Shown piece after piece: positions 55,701 through 64,000 of a stretch of DNA of 64,000 bases. Under the pieces are notes generated by a model. That model did no database searches. It was not told the DNA's origin and saw only the letters and a list, made by a program, of their open reading frames with translations. The stretch spans positions 62,001 to 126,000 of the forward strand of contig SSNU01000095.1 in assembly GCA_012064415.1 (NCBI GenBank). The letters are read 5' to 3'. The DNA comes from Gyrodactylus bullatarudis. Taxonomy: Eukaryota; Platyhelminthes; Monogenea; Gyrodactylidea; Gyrodactylidae. Within the stretch, counting starts at the first letter, position 1; every line of letters starts with the position of its first letter. Made by a program: the position numbers and the translations under genes.

Positions 55701-58245
55701 CTTTACTTAGCCAGTAGCCTTCAATTTTGACATAATCGTCCTTTGGAGTCTGAGGCATTCTCAAGGGACATGTGAGAAGAGCTGGATCTTTTTGTCCCAA
55801 TAATTTTTTAACAGCTAATGATTGAAGAAGAGGCCTGGTTTCACGATTTATCTGAGAGCCAAAGCTAAACATGAACCCCTGAAAATATTCATGAATAATT
55901 GTTTTCCAGGAAAATTTTTTTTAATGAAAACTAACTTCATACAAAGATCTTATAACTGATCCGTGATAGGCTCTATTGCTGTCAACCAACGATCGACACA
56001 GGGTTCTCAGACTAGAATGAGCATTATTTTCAAAATTCATGGATAAAGTTAACTATCACTTACTTGAAATGTGGTCTGTTTCCAATTCCATCAACGAGAC
56101 ATGTTTTTGAAAGTTTACAAGCCTCAACAAATAAGTCGATAATGTTGGCAAGGTCTTGTGGCTTTGGATTGAGATTATTCAAGTAGGATTTGATGATCAA
56201 TTGTAAATCTTCAAAGTCTTCGGGGAATTTTTCAGGATTTAGTTCGTCAGAGTAAAACTCTGTGAATCGATTGCGCAAACTCAGGGGTAGATCCCTTTTA
56301 CCGACATCTGTACTGGGATTCATTGCACCGAAGAGATGAAATTCTGGATTTCTTGGCAACGATTCCTTGTCCCTGAGGATGAAAGCAAAATAAGCAAAAA
56401 ATAAAGACAATTCTCATTTATGTAGGACAGAGACTAACCCTCTTTGAGTGAGAATTATGCTTCCTGTTTGGTTGTCAAGAAGACCACTGAGGCAATCCAA
56501 TAGTTCCGGTGGGGCAAGGTTTATTTCATCTAAAAGAATCCAGTCTCCATTCTTGATAGCTTTCACCAAAACTCCTTCAATAAAGGAGAACAAGAGAGGC
56601 ACGTTATCATCCTGACTGGCCTCAATGCTATGATGAACACGATTTAAGTCTAGGGATAATGATTTCCAACGCTGTAATGATAAAAAGATTTTAGTAAACA
56701 GTTTAGATTGATTTTTAGCCAAATTTACGTTATACAGGAATCTTTCTTGTTCATCTGAGGCGTCTTGGAATTTTTCTAGTGCAATTTTGGTTGGATGGTT
56801 CAAAAGTTTAACTATTTGAATCCATTTCGACTGTTTCATAGCCGACTGGAGATGGGTAAGAAATTTTTTATTGGAGTCTGAATCAAAAGTTTCAAAGAAG
56901 CAGCTTTCGAATGTATCCACAATTGGCTTGAGGAGAGAAGAAATTTCAACTGGTTTATATCCACCAAGAAGATCAGTGCTCTCAGATTGCTGGTTGAGGT
57001 TAAGTACATGAAGTTTCTTATTGCACAAATTAGCAAGACGTTGGACGCAAGAGGTTTTACCAGTTCCTGTCTCGCCGACTAAAAGGACAGGCTCTTTGAA
57101 TTGAACACATGTTGCAATTTTTTCCAAAAGCGAACTGGCCAAATGAGTTGCGGCAAATATGCTAGAATTTCAAGTCAGAAAATAAGGAAGAACTCACGAT
57201 TCATCCTTGAACTTGAGACGGTATTGATGGTTTTGAAATTTACGGATTTTTGCTCGGCCTATCGATATAAACTCATCGTCAATCGTAATCTTTGGTTGAC
57301 GGAAGGCCAACATATTTTTTGCTTCATCTTGAGTAAATCCAAATAGGGAGGCCAACCCATGCGTTATCTTTTCCCTTGGCAAATGACCTTGAGTGCAGTC
57401 GTTGAAATGAAGATATAAATCGGTGCAATCTTTTGAAGTCAAATATTTTACTCGGTTGGAAATCTTTTTAAGATCTCTCACTGTGACGCTTTTAATTTTT
57501 GTTGAAAAATTATTTTCAAATGACATAAATGTACCGACAAAAGTTTTGATGAGTTGTTCACCCAAATGTCGAAAGCTAGGCGACATAATCTAAAAAAATT
57601 AATCGAATAATAATTTACGTCAATTAGAGATTCCTCATTAAAGGAAGGAATTTTCACGAGAATAGAAGAACAATTTACAAAGCTTCCACATTTATCTTGG
57701 AATGATTTTGTAGTAATTCTACTGGTGATAAATAATTTAAAATTTTTGTCTTTTACAGTCTTGAGACCATTGGGTAGGGAATATTCGTTATTTTCAATCA
57801 AACTATTGAAAAAATGGACAACATTTATTTTGGTGTCATCAGAGGAGTTATCGAAATCTTCAAGGACAATCCATTCGCCGTTTTCAACAGCATTAAGGAG
57901 GGGACCTTGAGTCCATTCAAAATTACCTGGTTTCTCAGTGCATCTATAAAATCCAATAAGCTCTCTAAACTCTGTTTCTTCGCAGATCTGAATTCGTTTG
58001 ATTTTAGTATTATGTTCATTTGCAATATAATCAATGATACTGGACTTTCCACAACTAACTGGGCCAGCAAGATGGATTATTTGGTTAGATTTTAATAAAT
58101 AATTAATCTTATTTATAATTTCAGTGAATGCTGGCGTGAGAATATAATATTCTTCGTTTTTATGTCTAAGGTTAAGCTTTAAAATTTACTTCATTTTCTT
58201 TTTTTGTATAAATAAATCTTGATCATTAGTTTTACGATCTATCAT
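40733..58245 (-). CDS. MDN1: Midasin, dynein-related AAA+ ATPase of 60S ribosome assembly (4932 aa, 32 exons)
   Basis: Exons: 58245-58190, 58165-57619, 57589-57198, 57161-56439, 56372-56064, 56011-55936, 55878-54776, 54718-54530, 54471-54153, 54088-53096, 53032-52910, 52845-52540, 52489-51834, 51769-51011, 50948-50162, 50099-49581, 49505-49011, 48953-48724, 48670-48247, 47384-46505, 46442-46327, 46264-46172, 46104-45908, 45840-45376, 45315-43142, 43082-42963, 42906-42845, 42783-42526, 42466-41747, 41686-41552, 41360-41172, 41116-40733. They sum to 14799 nt, exactly 4933 codons with the stop. Midasin is nuclear and pulls the assembly factors Rsa4 and Ytm1 off pre-60S particles through a six-unit AAA ring, a long linker, an acidic arm and a MIDAS domain. 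All parts are visible in order. Length is close to yeast (about 4910), below human (about 5600), and the N-terminal region before AAA1 is reduced to about 30 residues. Introns 1-3 are 24, 29 and 36 nt, most others 50-75 nt. Confidence 0.93.
41116..41686 (-). other. MDN1: Midasin MIDAS / von Willebrand A domain exons
   Basis: The exon 41686-41552 encodes RDYRIIIAIDDSSSMSDN, holding the metal-ion-dependent adhesion site D-x-S-x-S (about residues 4731-4735). The next exon has VGICSFGANVNFIHELEESW, and the last (41116-40733) has NLLLILSDGIF with the other MIDAS acidic residue, then the C-terminal ADALRQWFEL. The domain binds ubiquitin-like domains of Rsa4 and Ytm1 in yeast. The motif is complete. 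Confidence 0.9.
41747..44100 (-). other. MDN1: Midasin acidic (D/E-rich) arm
   Basis: From about residue 3990 to 4690 the reading frame is dominated by Asp, Glu, Asn and Gln (for example EEGDLEEDDDDQNKSDELDD near 43790), with interspersed lysine runs. This is the flexible tether between the linker and the MIDAS domain in all midasins. Five exons cover it (45315-43142 3' half, 43082-42963, 42906-42845, 42783-42526, 42466-41747). Long open frames on the opposite strand here are shadows of this biased composition. Confidence 0.88.
47385..48246 (-). other. Largest midasin intron (862 nt)
   Basis: The intron is bounded by CAG|GTATGC at 48247/48246 and a CCGAAG|GCT acceptor at 47385/47384. This is over ten times the usual intron size in the gene. 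No inverted repeat or conserved exon was recognised inside. A small missed exon in the poorly conserved linker is possible. Confidence 0.5.
51011..58165 (-). other. MDN1: Midasin hexameric AAA+ ring exons
   Basis: Walker A motifs in order: GPVSCGKSS (AAA1, about residue 53), GETGTGKTS (AAA2, about 361), GETSVGKTS (AAA3, about 812), GETGCGKTT (AAA4, about 1128, split by an intron at 54529-54472), GSPGVGKTS (AAA5, about 1539) and the degenerate GPEDSGKRS (AAA6, in 52489-51834). Walker B motifs include WILLDEIN, WLILDELN, LLLIDEIS and WILLDE. Sensor segments of the SLRNRF / ALRNRF type follow each. The AAA1 Walker A and the AAA6 pair are the least canonical, in line with midasins where AAA1 and AAA6 are weak or inactive. 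Confidence 0.9.
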
Positions 58246-58536
58246 GTTTCCGAATCACGTGGTTTTGTAAAATGTACGCATCTAAACAAATTCGTGAATT
58301 ATTTTGGAATTTTTATTGGTTTAAATAGAATTAATAATTCGAATGAGTGAAGTAAGAAAAATTAATTATTCTTTTAAAGTCTTTGAAAAAAGTTATATGC
58401 AGTTTGATTTCAGAGTAGGGATCTCTTTATCATATTCTTAGAAATGATGGAATCTTGACCTTTAACATATTCGATAGCGATGGAATCAACATATTTTCCC
58501 GTAATTAATCAATAATAAATTTAAATAGTTGTTTGT
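58246..58536. promoter_or_regulatory. Divergent promoter region between MDN1 and a small gene
   Basis: Only 291 bp separate the MDN1 ATG (minus, 58245) and the ATG of the small gene (plus, 58537). The two genes probably share a bidirectional promoter. No clear TATA box or known element was seen. Confidence 0.5.
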
Positions 58537-58907
58537 ATGGAAACTCTAGAGCCATCTGTATTCGATTATTTGTTGCCAAATTTTATCAATACTATCCAGC
58601 AGACAAAAAGACTGAATAATGGACAGCTACAAGATGTCATTATCACATTTTCAGACGTAATCGTAATTTTATATGTTAATCTTCTCTCAATATCTAGGCA
58701 TATCAACACCAATTTAAGCAACCTGGCCAGTCTCCCTTGTATATTAGTATAATTGGAATTAAAGATTGTAATATAGGTTATCTGGAGTACATGTGTCGAA
58801 TATTGAAACCGACCTTTACTCAAATTTCCATAATTGTCAATGAACGGCTCAAACAGGAAAAGTCTATGAATAATCCTGGCGAGAATAAGGAAATATTCAA
58901 ACTCTAA
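58537..58907 (+). CDS. Small protein of unknown function (109 aa, two exons)
   Basis: Exons 58537-58656 (40 codons) and 58698-58907 (69 codons plus TAA) are joined across a 41-nt GT-AG intron (GTAATC...ATCTAG). The intron contains an in-frame path that soon ends, whereas the spliced product is MetGluThr-started, soluble and of even composition. The blocks FDYLLPNFINTIQQ, QSPLYISIIGIKDCNIGYLE and LKPTFTQISIIVNERLK suggest a compact alpha/beta fold. There is no signal peptide. I do not recognise the family. The divergent pairing with midasin would fit a nuclear or housekeeping role, but that is only context. Confidence 0.6.
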
Positions 58908-59324
58908 CCCTTAACAGAATTAAAGCAATCAAAATTGATTATTTGATCTTATTTTCATTGAATGAATATAATAATTTTTCGTAAACTTTAATCTTATTGC
59001 TTGAACATGTCATTTTCAGCTTTTCTAGCTCAAATCTTCCAAAGTTTATTAACTGATTTTGATAATGGGCCTCTAAAGGATTAAGTTAGAGGAAATATTC
59101 AGCATTATTAGCAATTATCAGCAAGAAAAAAATACTTTTCAACAAAAATACTAGAAATTATCCAAATTACTTTTAAGTAGAGTCATAAAAATCATACATA
59201 GACCTCATCCATCCCTAATCTAAGGGGTTAAAAAAAAGATTTCTTTTTCATTTATTAGAGAAACTCTATTTCAGTGATTCATGAACCTTGGATTGATAGT
59301 TGATAGTAGTTTTTTTGAATCTTG
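58908..59324. other. Intergenic stretch, nothing recognised
   Basis: ATTAAA shortly after the small gene's stop may be its polyadenylation signal. Nothing else is apparent. Confidence 0.35.
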
Positions 59325-59476
59325 TTAAAACCAAACGAATGATGGTGGATGCGAGTAATCCAAATTGCTATGACAATTTGTCTTGCATTGGTTTTCATCA
59401 CAACATTGATCGGGCTCACAATCTGATGATACTTCACATCTATCATGACTCTGTGTTCTGACTGGCATGCAATAGC
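59325..59476 (-). CDS. Cysteine-rich terminal exon, probable small secreted protein (5' exons not found)
   Basis: After a TTTTTTCAG acceptor the minus strand reads 50 codons to TAA at 59325. The cysteine pattern is C-x5-C-x4-CC-x4-C-x3-C following an earlier YC. This spacing is like knottin or Dickkopf/colipase-type disulfide modules of secreted proteins. The exon starts in phase 1, so an upstream exon supplying a signal peptide is required, and I could not find it up to 64000. It might be a secreted signalling, defence or toxin-like peptide, and the sequence alone does not decide. Confidence 0.45.
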
Positions 59477-61653
59477 CTGAAAAAATGGAAATTATTTCAC
59501 TCACATTCAAATTTATTATTTTCCAGTTAATCTTAATGATATCTTTTAAAGTTCTACAAAAAAGTTTCCAAGTTATTTGATAAAAAATCAACCTGCTTCT
59601 CCTAGCAGAATAGAATATTAAAAAGATTGGTGACACTGTTATGGTTGGGGGAAATATTACGGACTGTGGAATAGAGGGAAGTTCAATTGAAACCCTACTA
59701 ATAATGATCATTATTTCTATGCTTAAATCAAAAAACCTGATTATTATTATTCTAGGAGTCTGCTGATATCAACAGTTTTAGGTAAATTTATCAACCACTA
59801 CATTATATTATAAATTTTTACTTTCAAAACTTTTGGATTCAATGAGGAAAATTATACATCTCAACAGAGTATATGATTATAATCTGAGAACAAAGAACGA
59901 CATATATTCCCTCACAAGAACGGAGAGAAAATTAAATCACTATAATTAATCAAATTAATTTCTCTGTCTTTCATTCTCTTAGAAGAAGAATTTTGAAGGT
60001 TAGTTGATAAGAAAATAGGAATAGCTCGCTTAGATAATTGTGTAAAAAAACAACGCGATTGTATGCTTAATGTGCCGAAACAAAAATAGGCTCAAATGGT
60101 TTTATCAAAATTCCTAGAGTAGATAGATCAAAAGAATGGTTGTATTGCTGAGGTTACCATGGAAAATCAGATGCATAAAATAAGAACAGTTCTAGACGTA
60201 GTCAAAAGTCATGAAAAATTTCCTTGGAAGATGTGTCAAAGATTTTTAATTTTTTTTGTATAAAAGAACTTAAAATAACAAAAAATGCAATGATAGATAT
60301 CATTATTCTTTGATATGTGACGATAATTTGGAGGAATAAATTATTTTTCGACCTTTTGATACAGACGGAATGGCTTCAAATAAAGGAGAAAAGATGGTTT
60401 CTGACAAAATTTTGGATTAAAAACCTTGATTCATATATGTTAACAAATTCTTGATATTATAATAAATTTATTATATTAAAAACATACTGATATAAGAATT
60501 CATATGTGGCCCTAATTGAAGCTACTTTAATTTTACACATACAAAGTGAAAATAGATTCACTTTCGATAGGCTCATGACTAAGTTAACGAACTGTTCCAG
60601 TCCCTGGGATCTTGTCTTGCTTGAAATTTATTCATACTTACTAAGTAACTAAGTATTACTTAGTTACAATAACGACGATCCTGAAAAGTGTTAAATTTTT
60701 CAACTTTCAGTCTTGTATAGAACAGTCGAAAAGGGCTAGTCTCTCATATGACTTTTGCTATAGTATTTTAGCGTACAGATTCTATTCATAATTTAAAGAA
60801 TGATGGTAAATCTATTTCTCTTCACGTTACACTGCCCTTGAAAACTCATCAAGTTAAGAATTAAAAGGTATGAAGTATTTTGAGCTTTAGCTTGTGTGAT
60901 TGAATGGGCAGAATTCATTATCGATTACGAATTTTTGAAAACATTTTCTAAGATGTCACCAATAAAAATTTATTTTTAAATTTCCACCAATAAAATCTAG
61001 TCTTTACAGCTCTAAAAATAGAAGCTTAAATGTATTCCAAAGAAATAATGTAGATTGTAAACTTATACAGTTAAGATCAGTATAAATATATACAAAAATA
61101 TATCGTCGAGAATTTGAAATTCCTCAAATCTCATATTAGATTTGTTTGAAATCATTAATAAATAAAAATCTGATATGTATTACATATTATGATAATTAAT
61201 TAGAGATGTAACAAATTTTTCAACCTATTTTAAACACCTACTCAAATGATAATTCTATTAATTTAAGTTTCGTCCGTAAATTTTTACGGAACAAATCCGG
61301 AAAATTGCCAAAACGATAATAGGGATAAAATTCTGAACATAATGTATATGTTACTGTTAATCTTGTTACTCTTGATAGTCTTAAGACTACCTACAAATTT
61401 GACGAACTATTGAGATAAAATCCTTACGTAAAATTAATACTATTGGCTGAATTTCAACACTTGATAGGTCTTATTCTCTGGAATCCATGAGTTTCGCATT
61501 GCACTGTATAAGAAGTCTCAATTTCAGACCCTTCCCAATTGGATTGTTTGATAAAAAATCTTCATTGCCTTTTTAACTCAAATTTATTTCAGTCAGCCAA
61601 ACTTATTACCGAGAATCAAGATCAACAAACTATATTTTATAGCTGAATATCTT
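59477..61653. other. Stretch without recognised genes
   Basis: It may contain the missing intron and 5' exon of the cysteine-rich gene. The only structure seen is a short perfect hairpin GTAACTAAGT/ACTTAGTTAC at about 60645-60667 and part of a repeat (TTAATCTTGTTACTC, AGTCTTAAGACTACCT) near 61355-61395 related to the direct repeats at 61654-61801. Confidence 0.4.
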
Positions 61654-61801
61654 GTTAATCTTGGAACCTGGTAACAAGTTTATCAAACTATTCCGTTAGT
61701 CTTAGGATTACCTGATAGTCTTAAGACTATCAAAGATTCCAGTTAATCTTGTTACCGAGTAACAAGTTTAACAAACCATTCCGTTAGTCTTAAGACTACC
61801 T
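61654..61801 (+). repeat. Two direct repeat units of about 60 bp
   Basis: Units 61654-61713 and 61742-61801 share GTTAATCTTG, GTAACAAGTTTA, CCGTTAGTCTTA and a TACCT/TTACCT end, at a period of 88 bp. Between them is the palindrome-rich GATAGTCTTAAGACTATC. A weaker third copy is near 61355-61395. Confidence 0.6.
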
Positions 61802-63079
61802 AAAACACGAGTTAAATGGTAAACTAAATGCAAAAATGAATTCCCTGTAAAATTCTGATTTTTTCTTGTATTTCCCTCGATATATTACGCTCCAGTTTCT
61901 TCTGACTGGAGTGGCTAATGAGTTTCGCAACTTCTAGCATCCCGATGCATAGTTCAAAAACCAGAGAGGATCGTAAGAAAATGACTAAAAGCCTTTCAAG
62001 TCCGAGTCTACTTATTGACTTTGAAGATTGTATAGTCAAAATTAATCAAAATGTATAAAAATTTCACTATCTACTTTCAAGAGACCATAAAAGTAAATTT
62101 AATAATTTTATGATAAAAAAGTTAAATTTTTAGTTAATTCCAATGAAATACCTATTGATCCAACTTTTTTTCGCGAAGATTGAAGAACAAGCCATTCAAT
62201 GGCGTATAACTTTTAGGATCTTTATTTCTATAGAAAATTTTAGGTTTAATATTTTGGCCAACATAGGGTCCCTACGCTTCATTTCTCATGACTATCCATT
62301 GAAATCCATCGGATTGTATGAAGAGGCATGCAACTCAGAATTTGGATATATATATCCCTTGCTCACTTCATAATTTTATTGTAGGAGAGCATTTCACTCA
62401 GATAAGAGTATTTTCTCTTGTTAGGAATTTTCTTTTCATTAAAAGTACAAACTATGATGATGTCAATATCGATTGAATGTGATGGGTATGTGGAAGATGA
62501 AGAATTTCTCCAAGCAACAACAAATAAGACGAATTCATTCAAACAAATTAAATGCCTATTTTTACATGTTTTTTTCTTATTTAATTAAATTTTTTCACTA
62601 AAACATTGTTTATTATGTAATTAATTTGGATGTACAATTTGTTGATATTTCAAATGAAGAGAAGCTAATAGGCATAAATCTCGCAAGATGAATGGTATGC
62701 TCAAACAGTTTACCAAAACCAAAACTTGGCGTAAAATATTGAAAAAGAGGAAATTGATGATATTTCTGATTTGAATGAATCAATAAAATTATTGTTACCT
62801 GAAAATGAGGTATGCTCAATGAGCATTGCTCATAACCTAGAGTTGGTGAGAAGTGAAAAGAAAATTGATTGGGAAAATACCCAAATTCCATTGGTTGTTG
62901 GTTTTCATGGTTGGTTTTCTATTGGTGAACCTGATGTATCTTGAAGTTTGATAAAACTTTTGATATGTTACAGAAACTCTATAACATTAAAATTATTGAT
63001 CTATGAATATAAGAATTTGCTAAATTAAGACAAAAAAATCCAATATTTCTCACCAGAGAGTCAGGAACACATTATGTGT
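61802..63079. other. Stretch without recognised genes
   Basis: Short open frames on both strands show no domain resemblance or splice pattern. No repeats were noticed. Confidence 0.35.
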
Positions 63080-63262
63080 GTTACAAATATTGAAGCGTTT
63101 AAGTACAAAATATTTAGGATCATCGTAGGACGAAGAATTTGAATTTGTCCATAGAAGATTCGCGGAATTCACTATTTTCAAGAAAGAGTTAAATTTCGGT
63201 TCGATTCTCCATAATAATGACGAAATGGAATTTTGGCGCGTTTTCGAAAATCAATTCAAATA
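63080..63262. repeat. Decayed type A foldback fragment
   Basis: AAAGAATTTGAATTTGTCCATAG-like order, then AGAAAGAGTTAAATTTC, ATTCTCCATAATAATGACGA and GGCGCGTTTTCGAAAATC, follows the middle and right arm of the 5081-5823 element with divergence. No opposite arm is present. Confidence 0.4.
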
Positions 63263-63290
63263 ACTTTCAGAATCATTAACAGTGTCAATT

Positions 63291-63766
63291 AGCAGAGCAA
63301 TCCCTGCTAATTCGTACTGGAAAGATTAAGCTTCGTATCTTTTATGCAATTCAATCTTTCTGTTTCTGATCTCGATTTGTTCTCATTTATAATTTTTAAA
63401 TTTATTTTTCACACCTCATTCAAATAGAGAATTTCTGGATTTCCGAGTTTTTTTAAAATGATTAAGATAGAAAATTTATTTTGATTTTAGAAAAATTTAT
63501 GGAGTTCTCTATGAATAAAAATCTCTATTTGAACGAGTTTAGCAAAAAAATATTTGAAAATTATACAGGTGAACCCCCTGAAAGTAGAACAAATTAAATT
63601 TGAATGAGAACAAATCTAGTACAGAAACTCCAGAGTTTAATTGCATAAAAGATACGAAGCTTAATCTTTTCAGTACGAATTTACTGAAATTATTAAGCAT
63701 ACACTTGGTCTATCCGATGCATTCCCCTCTGCCCTTTCAGCACGAATCAGCAGAGCAATCTCTGCT
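63291..63766. repeat. Nested inverted and direct repeats at the right edge
   Basis: A long inverted pair lies at 63312-63397 and 63597-63679 (about 85 bp, sharing GATTAAGCTTCGTATCTTTT and GATTTGTTCTCATT). Outside it are two small hairpins, AGCAGAGCAATCCCTGCT (63291-63308) and AGCAGAGCAATCTCTGCT (63749-63766), in direct orientation. No gene is inside. It may be a MITE with a duplicated terminal motif. Confidence 0.6.
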
Positions 63767-64000
63767 AATTTATACGAATTAACTAGTCGTTCAATAGCAA
63801 AAATATGATCTTACTACTTACAAGTGAACTTTGTTATTCTGAGTATTTTTAGGTTCCTGTTTGATTTTTCATATTTTTATTACATATTCAATTTTAATAG
63901 TACATAGAAAAAAGAAAGCAAGACCTTTTGTAGAAAAATATTCCGATAAAATGAGAATTGAGAAATTTTCCGCTCTATTGAAGTTAATGGAAAAATATTA

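Noticed and set aside
1..64000. CRISPR arrays, bacterial operons, endogenous viruses or reverse-transcriptase elements
   Set aside because: No spaced short repeats, no polycistronic gene order and no reverse-transcriptase, integrase-of-retrovirus or viral structural motifs were seen anywhere.

Overview
The window is strongly AT-rich animal genomic DNA. Its genes are split by GT-AG introns, it carries eukaryotic cut-and-paste transposons, and it encodes animal-type proteins: an organic-anion transporter with an extracellular cysteine-rich (Kazal-like) loop, a procollagen lysyl hydroxylase, a cathepsin B and the ribosome-assembly ATPase midasin. I take it to be an invertebrate and cannot place it further. 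One clue is a set of very short introns (24-41 nt) in four genes. Such introns are known from dicyemid mesozoans, but this locus also has multi-kilobase introns full of repeats, so I do not assign it.

Layout. 1-1021: 5' half of a piggyBac transposon on the minus strand, with its TTAA target. 3204-23510: the 3' two thirds of an SLCO/OATP transporter gene (plus), spread over about 11 exons. Its introns hold foldback elements, a hAT-like MITE, other inverted-repeat elements and tRNA-like sequence. 24313-26374: a second copy of one foldback element and a Tc1-like transposon that contains an assembly gap. 27131-31421: two tandem paralogues (minus) of a protein I do not recognise. They share an exactly identical 196-bp tract that looks like gene conversion, and a near-perfect 0.5-kb hairpin lies between them. 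31405-34085: a duplicated promoter block on both sides of an intronless cathepsin B gene (32394-33380). 34045-39770: a complete PLOD gene (plus, 10 exons). 39913-40163: a small secreted-peptide gene with an apparent frameshift (minus). 40733-58245: a complete midasin (MDN1) gene on the minus strand, reconstructed as 32 exons encoding 4932 residues. 58537-58907: a two-exon gene of unknown function, divergent from MDN1. 59325-59476: a cysteine-rich terminal exon (minus). 59477-64000: no recognised gene, only minor repeats.

The genes do not form one pathway. Midasin is nuclear and removes assembly factors from pre-60S ribosomes. PLOD acts in the ER on collagen. Cathepsin B enters the secretory/lysosomal route. 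The OATP is a plasma-membrane transporter. The most notable signals are the ultra-short introns, a PLOD whose N-terminal glycosyltransferase domain looks cut down, the gene-conversion tract, the duplicated bidirectional promoter, and a foldback-element family that includes two nearly identical copies 2.8 kb apart. Exon boundaries were read by eye from splice sites, frame and family resemblance, and no alignment or transcript evidence was available.
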